Assembly: GCA_946902985.2 (NCBI GenBank)
Contig: OX336388.2
Location: forward strand, 1,504,638,545-1,504,702,544
Reading direction: 5' to 3'
Length of the DNA: 64,000 nt
From: Meconema thalassinum
Lineage: Eukaryota > Arthropoda > Insecta > Orthoptera > Tettigoniidae
Part shown: positions 31,915-45,168 of the stretch, in pieces
How positions within the stretch are numbered: the first letter of the stretch is position 1
Layout of the letters: each line of letters begins with the position of its first letter
Translations under genes and position numbers: made by a program
The notes under the pieces: generated by a model
What the model was told of the DNA's origin: nothing
What the model saw: only the letters and a program-made list of their open reading frames with translations
The model's database searches: none

Positions 31915-34716
31915 TCTTATATATAAAAGTGAAAGCCTGTATGTATGTGGGTATGTATGTGGATCTGTTCCGTATACAAATCTACACCGTTCCACCAATG
32001 TCAACCAAATTTTGCATACACATAGTTTAGGACCCAGAAGGAACCGCTGGCTACATGAATTTTCGATAGTCTTTCTCATTCTTCTGATTTCGGCCCTTTT
32101 GCACTCAAGCACAGGCTAATCAAATCATAAAATATACTCATGAAGGAATGGCAAGGCAGATAGTTTTCATGGCAACATAGCTCAAGTCGAGACACGGCCG
32201 ACTGGATGCCATTTGCGCTCTGCAATGCCGGTATAGAAAATGAGGCTCTTTACTTGAAATCCCGTTAGTTACTCAACTACTCACATAGCACTGTCAACCG
32301 AGTTTAGCATAACAAAACTTGACACTATCTTCTACTATATATTTGTCAAATACCACTCACTCACTCACTCATTCATTCATCACGAAATCTCAGAAACCAC
32401 CAAACGGATTGGAATGAAATTTGGTATGCAGCTTCCCCAAAGGCCGCAAATGCCCACTAAGAGCTGATTTTTTGATATTCAGGTTCTAAAGGGGGTGTTA
32501 AGGGGGTAGACCTGCATTTCATTGAATAGCAATATCTCCCGATTTGTTTCATTGGGGGATGTGATACTCGGCACATAAACTCATCATTAAAATAAGAAGA
32601 CACGAGTCGGAGGGTTTTTCGATGTGGTGTATATTATGAGGTGAAAGGGGTGAAAATTGGGGGTTGAAGGATTCCTAACGGAGCGTGTAGGCCTATCTCT
32701 TAAACGACATAGGCGAGAAATTTGTAACGCAGCGAAAAAAAATCAGCTAAAAAATAAGTAAATCGGTGTTCGACCGTTTTTTCATAAATTAATTTAAAGG
32801 GCCAATGGGGGTGGGGTGAAATTCTGGGAGGAAAAGGAGAGAAAAAGTCCTAACTGACTGACTAACTCACTCACTCACCCAAGTCAGGGGAAAAAGATAG
32901 CTTAAAAAATAAGTTAATAGTTGTTCAAGCGTTATTTCATCAATTCAATTTAAGGGGCCCATGGGGAGGGGTGAAATTCTGGTAAAAATAATTGAAAGAA
33001 AATGTCCTGTCTGACTCACTCACTCATCACGCCCATCGAAAACTATTAAAGTTGGAAAATGTAATTTTGGGAATATGTTCGCTGTATATCGAAAACGTCA
33101 ACTAAGGAAGGATTTTTGTTTATGCGGGTTTTAAAGAGATGTTAAGGGGGTAAACGTGCATTTCATTGAATAACGATATCTCATGAGTTGTTTCTTTGGG
33201 GATGTGATATTCGGTATATAAACTAATCATTAAAAATAATCAGACATATGTCTAAGGGTTTATCTAAGTGGTGTATATTATGTGGTGATAGGGGTGAAAA
33301 TTGGGGGTTGAGGCATACTTAACGGAGCGTGTATCTCTTAAACGACATAGGCGAGAAGTTTGAAATTCGGCGGAAATCAATCAGCTTAAAAGTAAGGGGC
33401 CCTTGGAGAGGGGTGAAATTCTGGGGGGGGGGGGGGGGAACAGGAAAGAAAGTGTCCTAACTGATTGACTCACTTACTCACTCATCAAACTCAGGGGGAA
33501 AACAGCTTTAAGTAAATAGGTGTTCGAACGTTTGTTTCATAAATACAATTTAAGGGATTCATGGGGAGGGGTGAAATTATCAAAAATAAATTAAAGGAAA
33601 TGTCCTGACTGACACACTCACTCATCATCGCCCAGCCAAAATTATTGAAGTTAGAAACATGAAATTTTGGGGATATGTTCGTTGTATGTCGAAAACGTCC
33701 ACTAAGGAAAGAGTTTTGAATATTCAGGTTCTAAAAGGGTGTTAAGGGGGTAAACGTGCATTTCATTGAATAACAATATCTCACGAGTGGTTTCATTTGG
33801 GGATGAGATACTTGGCATATACTAATCATTAAAAATAAGCTGACACATGTCTAATGGTTTTTCGATATAGTGTATATTATGAGGTGAACGGGATGAAAAG
33901 TGGGGGTTGAAAGATTCCTAACGGAGCTTGTATCTCTTAAACGACATAGGCGAGGAGTTTGAAACTCGGAGGAAATCAATCAGCTTAAAAGTAAATAAAT
34001 AAATAAAATAAATAGGTGTTCGACCGTTTTTTCATAAATCCAATTTGAGGGGCCTATGGGGAGGGGTGAAATTCTGGAAGAAAAACGTCCCCTAAGGAAG
34101 GCTTTTTGGATGTTCACTCTCATCGACCAACCCAAACTATTAAAGTTAGAAGAATGATATTTTGGGGATATGTTTGTTGTGTGTCGAAAACGTCTACTAA
34201 GGAGGGATTTTTGGATATTCAGGTTCTAAAGGGGTGTTAATGGGGTTAAACCTGCAATTCATTGAATAACAATATGACACGACTATGACGCGAGCGAAGC
34301 GAGGCTATAAATGAGATGATGTGTCTGTGTATTACTCAATCACGCAAGTACCACTGGTAAGATTTACATGAATTTTACATGGAAGTAGCTGATTTACCTG
34401 GTTAACAAATAGGTTACTTTTGATTTCAAAACTTTGCACTATTTAAGGCTGGCGACCATCTAAGAAATAGTAAACATTTGATGGTATATACGAGGTTTAA
34501 AATTACATTTTCTATCCGAAAGGTATCTTCAACCGTTAGCGAGTAAAACCTAAATTTGTGCTATAAAACACGGTCAACGCCGAGGGGTGTAGTTGGACAA
34601 AATTTTCCATCCTTAATCTCCCTCTGCGCAGCACCTCGCCTATCCCCTGTTTTAACTGTCACCTTCACATTTTAATTTATTTATGACGCGTAGCGAAGCA
34701 CGGGTACTTCAGCTAG
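31915..34716 (+). mobile_element. Helitron-like tandem unit 1 (2802 bp, three internal repeats)
   Basis: It starts TCTTATATATAAAAG and ends in GCGAAGCACGGG...CTAG, the TC...CTRR ends expected of Helitrons. It is non-coding. The phrase TAACGGAGC-TGTA marks internal repeats at 32678, 33320 and 33919, spaced about 642 and 599 bp. A 16-G run lies at 33423-33438. Near 34290-34313 there is a second end-like motif (GCGAGCGAAGCGAGGCTA), which suggests the unit itself is composite. Confidence 0.75.
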
Positions 34717-37700
34717 TCTTATATATAAAAGTGAAAGTCTGTATGTATGTATGTGGGTATGTATGTGGATCTGTTCCGTATACAAATCTACACCGTTCCA
34801 CCAATCTCAACCGAATTTTGCATACACATAGTTTAGGACCCAGAAGAAACCGCTGGCTACATGAATTTTCGATAGTCTTTCTCATTCTTCTGATTTCGAC
34901 CCTTTTGCACTCCAGCACATGCTAATCAAATCATAAAATATACTCATGAAGGAATGGCAAGGCGGATAGTTTCCATGGCAACATAGCTCAAGTCGAGACA
35001 CGGCCGACTGGATGCCATTTGCGCTCTGCACTACCAGTATAGAAAATGAGGATCTTTACTTGAAATCACGTTAGTTACTCAACTTCTCACACAGCACTGT
35101 CAACCGAGTTTAGCATAACAAAGACTTGACACTATCTCGTACTATATATTTGTCAAATACCACTCACTCACTCATTCATTCATGGCGAAATCTCAGAAAC
35201 AATCAAACGGATTGGAATGAAATTTGGTATGCAGCTTCCCCAAGGGCCGCAAATGCCCATTAAGAAAGGATTTTTGGATATTCTGGTTCTAAAGGGGTGT
35301 TAAAGGGGTAGACCTGCATTTCATTGATCAGCAATATCTCCCGATTGGTTTCATTGGGGGATGTGATACTCGGCACATAAACTCATCATTAAAAATAAGA
35401 AGACACGAGTCGGGTTTTTCAATGTGGTGTATATTATGAGGTGAAAGGGGTGAAAAGTGGGGATTGAAAGATTCCTAACGGAGCGTGTATCTCTTAAACG
35501 ACATAGGCGAGGAGTTTGAAACTCAGCGGGAAAAAAATCAGCATAAAAATAAGTAAATATGTGTTTGACCGTTTTATCATAAATCCAATTTAAGGGGCCC
35601 ATGGGGAGGGGTGAAATTCTGGAGGGGGGGGGGAGAAACAGGAAAGAAAGTGTCCTAACTGATTGACTGACTGACTCTCTCATCAAACTCAGGGGGAAAA
35701 ACTGCTTTAAAGTAAGTAAATAGCTGTTCGACAGTTTTTTTTCATAAATCAAATTTCAGGGGTTCATGGGGAGGGGTGAAATTCTGAAAAAAGAAAATTG
35801 AAAGAAAATGTCCTGACTCACTCACTCACTCATCATCGCCCAGCCAAAATTATTGAAGTTAGAAACATGACAGTTTGGGGATATGTTCATTGTATTTCAA
35901 AACAGTCTACTAAGGGAGGATTTTCGGATATTCAGGTTCTAAAGGGGTCTTAATGGGGTTAAACCTGCATTTCATTGAATAACAATATCTCACGAGTGGT
36001 TTCATTTGTGGATGTGATACTCGGCATATAAACTAATCATTAAAAATAAGCAGACATGTGTCTAAGGGTTTTTCGATATGGTGTATTATTATGAGTTGAA
36101 AGGGGTGAAAAGTGGGGGTTGAAGGATTCCTAACGGAGCGTGTAGGCCTATCTCTTAAACGACATAGGCGAGAAATTTGAAACTCAGCGGAAAAAAAAGC
36201 TTAAAAAGTAAGTAAATCCGTGTTCGACCGTTTTTTCATAAATTAATTTAAGGGGCTAATGGATTGGGGTGAAATTTTTGGGGAAAAAAGGAGAGTAAGT
36301 GTCCTAACGGACTGACTAACTCCCTCACTCATCAAAGTCAGGGGAAAAAGACAGCTTAAAAAATAAATTAATAGTTGTTCAAGCGTTATTTCATCAATTC
36401 AATTTAAGGGGCCTATGGGGAGGGGTGAAATTCTGGTAAAAATAATTGAAAGAAAATGTCCTGTCTGACTCACTCACTCATCACGCCCATCGAAAACTAT
36501 TAAAGTTGGAAAATGTAATTTTGGGAATATGTTCGCTGTATATCTAAAACGTCAACTAAGGAAGGATTTTTGTTTATGCGGGTTTTAAAGAGATGTTTAG
36601 GGGGTAAACGTGCATTTCATTGAATAACGATATCTCATGAGTTGTTTCTTTGGGGATGTGATATTCGGTATATAAACTAATCATTAAAAATAATCAGACA
36701 TATGTCTAAGGGTTTATCGATGTGGTGTATATTATGAGGTGATAGGGGTGAAAATTGGGGGTTGAGGCATACTTAACGGAGCGTGTATCTCTTAAACGAC
36801 ATAGGCGAGAAGTTTGAAATTCGGCGGAAATCAATCAGCTTAAAAGTAAGGGGCCCTTGGAGAGGGGCGAAATTCGGGGGGGGGGGGGGAAACAGGAAAG
36901 AAAGTGTCCTAACTGATTGACTCACTTACTCACTCATCAAACTCAGGGGGAAAACAGCTTTAAGTAAATAGGTGTTCGAACGTTTGTTTCCTAAATCCAA
37001 TTTAAGGGATTCATGGGGAGGGGTGAAATTATCAAAAATAAATGAAAGGAAATGTCCTGACTGACTCACTCACTCATCATCGCCCAGCCAAAATTATTGA
37101 AGTTAGAAACATGAAATTTTGGGGATATGTTCGTTGTATGTCGAAAACGTCCACTAAGGAAAGAGTTTTGAATATTCAGGTTCTAAAAGGGTGTTAAGGG
37201 GGTAAACGTGCATTTAATTGAATAACAATATCTCACGAGTGGTTTCATTTGGGGATGTGATACTTGGCATTTATACTAATCATTAAAAATAAGCTGACAC
37301 ATGTCTAATGGTTTTTCGATATAGTGTATATTATGAGGTGAAAGGGATGAAAAGTGGGGGTTGAAAGATTCCTAACGGAGCGTGTATCTCTTAAACGACA
37401 TAGGCGAGGAGTTTGAAACTCGGAGGAAATCAATCAGCTTAAAAGTAAATAAATAAATAAAATAAATAGGTGTTCGACCGTTTTTTCATAAATCCAATTT
37501 GAGGGGCCTATGGGGAGGGGTGAAATTCTGGAAGAAAAACGTCCCCTAAGGAAGGCTTTTTGGATGTTCACTCTCATCGACCAACCCAAACTATTAATGT
37601 TAGAAGAATGATATTTTGGGGATATGTTTGTTGTGTGTCGAAAACGTCTACTAAGGAGGGATTTTTGGATATTCAGGTTCTAAAGGGGTGTTAATGGGGT

Positions 37701-38169
37701 TAAACCTGCAATTCATTGAATAGCAATATGACACGACTATGACGCGAGCGAAGCGAGGCTATAAATGAGATGATGTGTCTGTGTATTACTCAATCACGCA
37801 AGTACCACTGGTAAGATTTACATGAATTTTACATGGAAGTAGCTGATTTACCTGGTTAACAAATAGGTTAATTTTGATTTCAATACTTTGCACTATTTAA
37901 GGCTGGCGACCATCTAAGAAATAGTAAACTTTTGATGGTATATACGAGGTTTTAAATTACATTTTCTATCCGAAAGGTATCTTCAACCGTTAGTGAGTAA
38001 AACCTAAATTTGTGCTATAAAACACGGTCAACGCCGAGCGGTGTAGTTGGACAAAATGTTCCATCCTTAATCTCCCTCTGCGCAGCAATCGCCTATCCCC
38101 TGTTTTAACTGTCACCTTCACATTTTAATTTATTTATGACGCGTAGCGAAGCACGGGTACTTCAGCTAG
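34717..38169 (+). mobile_element. Helitron-like tandem unit 2 (3453 bp, four internal repeats)
   Basis: It begins with TC directly after the CTAG of unit 1, with no spacer, and ends CTAG at 38166-38169. The repeat marker recurs at 35477, 36135, 36777 and 37375. Its last three repeats and its tail are close to those of unit 1, so units 1 and 2 are related by copying with gain or loss of one repeat. Confidence 0.78.
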
Positions 38170-41100
38170 TCTTATATATAAAAGTGAAAGTCTGTATGTA
38201 AGTATGTGGGTATGTATGTGGATCTGTTCCGTATACAAATCTACACCGTTCCACCAATCTCAACCGAATTTTGCATACACATAGTTTAGGACCCAGAAGA
38301 AACCGCTGGCTACATGAATTTTCGATAGTCTTTCTCATTCTTCTGATTTCGACCCTTTTGCACTCCAGCACATGCTAATCAAATCATAAAATATACTCAT
38401 GAAGGAATGGCAAGGCGGATAGTTTCCATGGCAACATAGCTCAAGTCGAGACACGGCCGACTGGATGCCATTTGCGCTCTGCACTACCGGTATCGAAAAT
38501 GAGGATCTTTACTTGAAATTACGTTAGTTACTCAACTTCTCACACAGTACTGTCAACCGAGTTTAGCATCACAAAGACTTGACACTATCTTGTACTATAT
38601 ATTTGTCAAATACCACTCACTCACTCATTCATTCATCACGAAATCTCAGAAACCATCAAACGAATTGGAATGAAATTTGGTATGCCGCTTCCCCAAGGGC
38701 CGAAAATGCCCACTAAGAGAGGATTTTTGGATATTCTGGTTCTAAAGGGGTGTTAAGGGGGTAGACCTGCATTTCCTTGAACAGCAATATCTCCCGATTG
38801 GTTTCATTGGGGGATGTGATACTCGGCACATAAACTCATCATTAAAAATAAGAAGACACGAGTCGGAGGGTTTTTCGATGTGGTGTATATTATGAGGTGA
38901 AAGGGGTGAAAAGTGGGGATTGAAAGATTCTTAACGGAGCGTGTATCTCTTAAACGACATAGGCGAGGAGTTTGAAATTCAGCGGGAAAAAATCAGCATA
39001 AAAATAAGTAAATATGTGTTTGACCGTTTTATCATAAATCCAATTTAAGGGGCCCATGTTGAGGGGTGAAATTCTGGAGGAGGAGGGGGAGAAACAGGAA
39101 AAAAAGTGTCCTAACTGATTGACTGACTGGCTCACTCATCAAACTCAGGGGGAAAAACTGCTTTAAAGTAAGTAAATAGCTGTTCGACAGTTTTTTTCAT
39201 AAATCAAATTTCAGGGGTTCATGGGGAGGGGTGAAATTCTGAAAAAAGGAAATTGAAAGAAAATGTCCTGACTCACTCACTCACTCATCATCGCCCAGCC
39301 AAAATTATTGAAGTTAGAAACATGACAGTTTGGGGATATGTTCATTGTATTTCAAAACAGTCTACTAAGGGAGGATTTTCGGATATTCAGGTTCTAAAGG
39401 GGTCTTAATGGGATTAAACCTGCATTTCATTGAATAACAATATCTCCCGATTGGTTTCATTGGGGGATGTGATACACGGCATATGAACTCATCATTAAAA
39501 AGTAAGACATGTGTCTGAGGGTTTTTCGATGTGGTGTATATTATGAGGTGAAAGGGGTGAAAAGTAGGGATTGAAAGATTCCTAACGGAGCGTATATGTC
39601 TTAAACGACATAGGCGAGGAGTTTGAAACTCAGCGGGAAAAAATCAGCATAACAATAAGTAAATATGTGTTTGACCGTTTTTTCATAAATCCAATTTAAG
39701 AATTTAAGAGGCCCATGGGGAGGGGTAAAATTCTGTGGGGGGGGGGCAGGAAAGAAAATGTCCTAACTGATTGACTGACTGACTCACTCATCAAACTCAG
39801 GGGGAAAAAACTGCTTTAAAGTAAGTAAATAGCTGATCGACAGTTTTTTATCAATCAAATTGAAGGGGTTCATCGGGAGGGGTGAAATTCTGAAGGAAAA
39901 AAAATGAAAGAAAATGTCCTGACTCATTCACTCACTCATCATAGCCCAGCCAAAAATATTGAAGTTGGAAAAATGGCATTTTGGGGATATGTTCGTTGTA
40001 TGTCAAAACCGTACATTAAGGGAGGATTTTTGGATATTCAGGCTCTAAAGGGGTCTTAAGGGGGTTAAACCTGAATTTCATTGAATAACAATATATCACG
40101 AGTGGTTTCATTTGTGGATGTGATACTCGGCATATAAAATAATCATTAAAAATAAGCAGACATGTGTCTAAGGGTTTTTCGATGTGGTGTATTATTATGA
40201 GGTGAAAGGGGTGAAAATTGGGGGTTGAAGGATTCCTAACGGAGCGTGTAGGCCTATCTCTTAAACGACATAGGCGAGAAATTTGAAACGCAGCGAAAAA
40301 ACATCAGCTAAAAAGATAAGTAAATCGGTGTTCGACCGTTTTTTCATAAATTTATTTAAGGGGCCAATGGAGTGGGGTGAAATTCAGGGGGAAAAAAGGA
40401 GAGAAAGCGTCCTAACTGACTAACTCACTCACTCACCAAACTCAGGGGAAAAAGACAGCATTAAAAATAAGTTAATAGGTGTTCAAGCGTTTTTTCATCA
40501 ATCCAATTTAAGGGGCACATGGGGAGGGGTGGAATTCTGGTAAAAATAATTTAAAGAAAATGTCCTGTCTGACTCACTCACTCATCACGCCCAGCGAAAA
40601 CTATTAAAGTTGGAAAAATGAAATTTTGGGAATATGTTCGCTGTATGTCGAAAACGTCAACTAAGGAATGATTTTTGTTTATTCGGGTTTTAAAAAGATG
40701 TTAAGGGGGTAAACGTGCATGTCATTGAATAACGATATGTCATGAGTTGTTTCTTAGGGGATGTGATATTCGGTATATAAACTAATCATTAAAAATAATC
40801 AGACATATGTCTAAGGGTTTATCGATGTGTTGTATATTATGAGGTGATAGGGGTGAAAATTGGGGGTTGAGGTATTCTTGACGGAGCGTGTATCTCTTAA
40901 AGGACATAGGCGAGAAGTTTGAAATTCGGCGGAAAAAGAACAGCTTAAAATACAAGTAAATAGGTGTTCGACTGTTTTTTTCATAAATCCAATTTAAGGG
41001 GCCCTTGGAGAGAGGTGAAATTCCGGGAAAAAAAAACAGGAAAGAAAGTGTCCTAAGTGATTGACTCACTTACTCACTCATCAAACTCAGGGGGAAAACA

Positions 41101-41587
41101 GCTTTAAATAAGTAAATAGGTGTTCGACCGTTTGTTTCATAAATCCAATTAAAGGGGTTCATGGGGAGGGGTGAAATTATCAAAAATAAATGAAAGGAAA
41201 TGTCCTGACTGACTCACTCACTCATCATTGCCCAGCCAAAATTATTAACGTTAGAAACATGAAATTTTGGGGATATGTTCGTTGTATGTCGAATACGTCC
41301 ACTAAGGAAAGAGTTTTGAATATTCAGGTTGTATATAGGTGTTAGGGGGGTAAACGTGCATTTCATTGAATAACAATATCTCACGAGTGGTTTCATTTGG
41401 GGATGTGATACTTGGCATATATACTAATCATTAAAAATAAGCCGACACATGTCTAATGGTTTTTCGATGTAGTGTATATTATGAGGTGAAAGGGATGAAA
41501 AGTGGGGGTTGAAAGATTCCTAACGGACCGTGTATCTCTTAAACGACATAGGCGAGGAGTTTGAAACTCGGAGGAAATCAATCAGCT

Positions 41588-41632
<45 letters not shown>

Positions 41633-42593
41633 AATAAATATGTGTTCGACCGTTTTTTCATAAATCCAATTTAAGGGGCCTATGGGGAGGGGTGAAATTC
41701 TGGAAGAAAAACGAACCCTAAGGAAGGATTTTTGGATGTTCACTCTCATCGACCAACCCAAACGATTAAAGTTAGAAGAATGATATTTCGGGGATATGTT
41801 TGTTGTGTGTCGAAAACGTCTACCAAGGAGGGATTTTTGGATATTCAGGTTCTAAAGGGGTGTTAATGGGGTTAAACCTGCATTTCATTGAATAACAATA
41901 TGACACGACTATGACGCGAGCGTAGCGAGGCTAAAAATGAGATGATGTGCGTCTTTGTATTACTCAATCACGCAAGTACCACTGGTCCGATTTACATGAA
42001 TTTTACATGGAAGTAGCTGATTTACCTGGTTAACATATAGGTTACTTTTGGTTTCAATACTTTGTACTATTTAAAGATGGCGACCATTTTAGTGACTTCA
42101 CTACACCCTTCGGTTTAAAACTTTCATATTTCCATTTCAAATACAAAGAGAACGCTAAGAAATAGCAAACTTTTGATGGTTTATTATTTATTTATCGTAT
42201 GGCTTTTAGTGCCGGGAGTGTCCGAGGACATGTTCTGTAGCTGCTTCCAGCGGATACCCTAAAGGGTGAGCTACTAGTTCCGTTTAATTTCAAGTAGTTC
42301 CAACTTTCGCCACCAGATATCAATGATACCTAGTGGTGAACGTTGGAACTTTGATAGAGCGTATATACGAGGTTAAAAATTACATTTTCTATCCGAAAGG
42401 TATCTCCAACCGTTAGCGAGTAAAACCTAAATTTGTGCTGTAAAACACGGTCAACGCCGAGCGGAGTAGTTGGACAAAATGTTCCATCCTTAATCTCCCT
42501 CTGCGCAGCACCTCGCCTATCCCCTGTTTTAACTGTCACCTTCATATTTTAATTTATTTATGACGCGTAGCGAAGCACGGGTACTTCAGCTAG
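38170..42593 (+). mobile_element. Helitron-like tandem unit 3 (4424 bp, five internal repeats)
   Basis: It starts TC right after unit 2 and ends CTAG at 42590-42593. The marker recurs at 38934, 39582, 40237, 40881 and 41523. It has an expanded (AAAT)n tract at about 41590-41640 and an extra SINE-derived insertion at 42179-42361. No ORF is supported. The minus-strand frames through the repeats are by-products of repetition. Confidence 0.78.
42179..42361 (-). mobile_element. 3' piece of SINE family D inserted in tandem unit 3
   Basis: About 183 bp absent from the matching place in units 1 and 2. It matches the 3' body of the SINE at 1600-2045 (GCTTTTAGTGCCGGGAGTGT onward). Insertion lies between AACTTTTGATGG and TATATACGAGG. 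Confidence 0.8.
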
Positions 42594-43839
42594 TACGGTA
42601 TAAAGCTCAATGTTGGTTTGTCTGTTATTTATACAAATCTACACTGTTTCACCGATTTGAACCAACATTTGTATACTTACCCTTTGGGACCCTGCGAGTA
42701 CCACTGTTTACATGAAATTTCTAGCAGATCAGTCCATTCCCTGCATTTAGGCCCTTTGGCACAAATCGACACCGTTTCACCGATCTGAACCAAAATGAGT
42801 ATTCTTACCCTTTGGAAACCTGCGAGTAACACTGTCTACGTGAATTTTCGGACAGATCACTCCATTCCCTGCATTTAGGCCCTTTGGCACAAGTCTAGAT
42901 CGTTTCACCGATCTTAACCAATTTATGTACTTACCCTTCGTAACCCTGCGGGTAACACTATCCACTTGATATTTTCAACAACTCTCTCCATTCCCTACAT
43001 TTAGAACAACAGACAAAATGAACTTGAAAACTACGTTTTAAGGTCCTAGAACCATTCATGTCCGTATTGTGTAACAGTAAGGATATTTTAATAAGTCAAT
43101 TGTTGGCTGGTAATGCGAGCTGCACCACGTCGCCCCTACCAGAATTGCGAAAATAGTTACAACTTGCGCTGCTTATAAATTGGAGTCACTGGGAGTAATT
43201 ATTGCAAGAAGGTTTCTTATGCCCCGTAGAACAGTTATCATCATGAAAATAGTATGCCTCTGTATAAATGCGATGGTGTTGGTGCAGTACATAGAGGTAA
43301 ACAGCTGCAATAAGCGTTGGTGCTTTCAAATTTTCGTTCATTTATTCATATCCTTATCCTTGAGCGGTATGTGGCGATAAATGACACTATTGCTACTTCA
43401 GGAGCTCGGGACAGCCGAAGTTTTCCAAAGTGCTCTGATTATTTTCCTATGGCACTATGTGACAAAAGACGACACTATTGATCTCTACTTTTCTAACAGC
43501 CAATGAGATATAGGCCCTAAGCAGTGTCTTTTATGTCACAAACTCCTCTTTCTAAACATATTTTTCAATTCGTTTGTAAATTACGTGTGTCAGTACTGTA
43601 GTTAGTAAATAGCCGTTTCCCTATTCATTATTGTCATTATCATTACGGGAAATTGGCTTGAATGTTACGTCCATTATAGTCTACTGTACTACTTATCACC
43701 CCACCACCACCACAAAAAGTTATATTTTTAAAATATTTTTTTTCTGTTAATTTAAGTATTATATGCCAGTTCTGTAGTAGTATCCATTATCATTCATAAA
43801 ACAAAACAAAAACCGGGCGAAGCCGGGCACTATTGCTAG
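42594..43839 (+). mobile_element. Right part of the array-hosting Helitron-like element
   Basis: After the array the sequence resumes with TACGGTATAAAGCTC AATGTTGG, the same segment that follows ATGTGTAAA at 51083 in the uninterrupted relative. It contains three diverged repeats of ACACCGTTTCACCGATCT-type sequence (42648, 42770, 42900), and ends in GGGCGAAGCCGGGCAC and CTAG at 43836-43839. The ORF at 43180-43380 shows no domain. Confidence 0.65.
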
Positions 43840-44784
43840 TATACTGTATATAGAAGACGATCACTGGTTGATACGGTTACAATGGTGTCGGAAGCTGGTT
43901 ACCATGGTTACCAAGGTGTCAGATGGTTGATGACGCTAATTCCATATATAACTCCTTTCCAAAAGATAACCAGTGGCTCCGGTGGCGTAGTTGGTAGCAT
44001 GCTGAGCTTCTATGTCCAATATCGCTGGTTCAAACCCGGCCGAAGTCGTCGGATTTTTAAAAGTGTTAAAATTCATCAGTATGGAAGTAAAGCCGGTGGG
44101 CCCATGTCATAGATTTGTGGCATGTAAAAGAACCTTCCACTAACTTCAAATGTGTGAAGCAAATTTTGTAGGTCAGATTTGATTAATGCTCTTAAGTTCC
44201 AACGTTCGTCGCCAGGTGCTGGTTTCGATGGCATCTAGTAGCAAAGTTTGCAGCTATGTGTCGTGGACGATGGCATTTGGTAGGAAAATTAGGAAATAAT
44301 TGAAATTACCGTCTGCAGTCCTTGAATTAAAACAGACAACACACACTAATACAGCCATCACAATTAACACCGGTTATCAGACAGATTCTACACACACCCA
44401 AAGTACCCAAAGTACACGGGGCTACTTGACCGCGTTGTCGTAGACCCTAAACTAAGGAACCAACCAACCAAAACATATCCATCACTGAGGTGGGAATCGA
44501 ACCCACCTCTTCTCAGTTTTGCCTAAAAAAAAAAAAAAAAAAAAAAAAACAACTGAGTGTATCCCGTTCCAGCACTCAGGTCAGGATTAAATGTATTGGC
44601 AGAGATGGAAATCAAACCCCGAAATCAAAACCGCACTTCTGGTGTGATAGCCAAGAATGCTAGCCATTACGCCCCGAGTTGGTCATTTCACTACTAACCT
44701 CAGAGCTAAGAGTAAATCAAAATAAATAACAATTAGACCTAATATTACACGAAGTAAAATCAAATACTATATTACATACGAAAC
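43840..44784 (+). mobile_element. SINE family D copy plus SINE-like debris
   Basis: A tRNA-like head at 43972-44060 (GGTGGCGTAGTTGGTAGCAT and the B-box GGTTCAAACCC) is followed by the family D body to about 44290. Bases 44380-44700 hold fragments of a second SINE type, including a 25-A run at 44527-44551 and CTGAGTGTATCCCGTTCCAG, also present near 46490. No gene is seen. Confidence 0.65.
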
Positions 44785-45168
44785 CGATAATAATAATAAT
44801 AATATCGTATGGCCTCGGTGCCGGGTGCAAGCTTTGTTAATTGACGCCCAGAGGGCAACTTGCATGTCGTATTTTATCGCTCCTTGAAGAGCTATGAAAG
44901 TCAAGGAGGTTAGATATCTATGCTCCTTTACACCATAGCGCTTTCTAGTAGAGAAATGAGGAACTTTGTGTTGGCGGAAAATCCCGAGATTAATTTTGCC
45001 TTTATGAACACGGCCTACTGATATCGAATGGGTTCTTTAACATGCCAACATCGTATGACATGCGTATCATGATTTTTGTCTCCTTTCAAAAATCAGTTAC
45101 CACGGCCAGGAGCGAACCTGCAAACTTGGGGTTGGCAGTCCGACACGATAACCACTCACCCACCGTGG
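44785..45168 (-). mobile_element. tRNA-derived SINE, family C (copy 2)
   Basis: The (AAT)n tail is at 44785-44804, the body runs to about 45100 and the tRNA-like head lies at 45105-45168, read on the minus strand (A box in GGTGGGTGAGTGG, B box near GCAGGTTCGCTCC). It matches 28128-28516 throughout. Confidence 0.87.

Noticed and set aside
32600..41560. Regular repeats considered as a CRISPR array or satellite
   Set aside because: Period is about 640 bp, the organism is eukaryotic, and units have Helitron ends.
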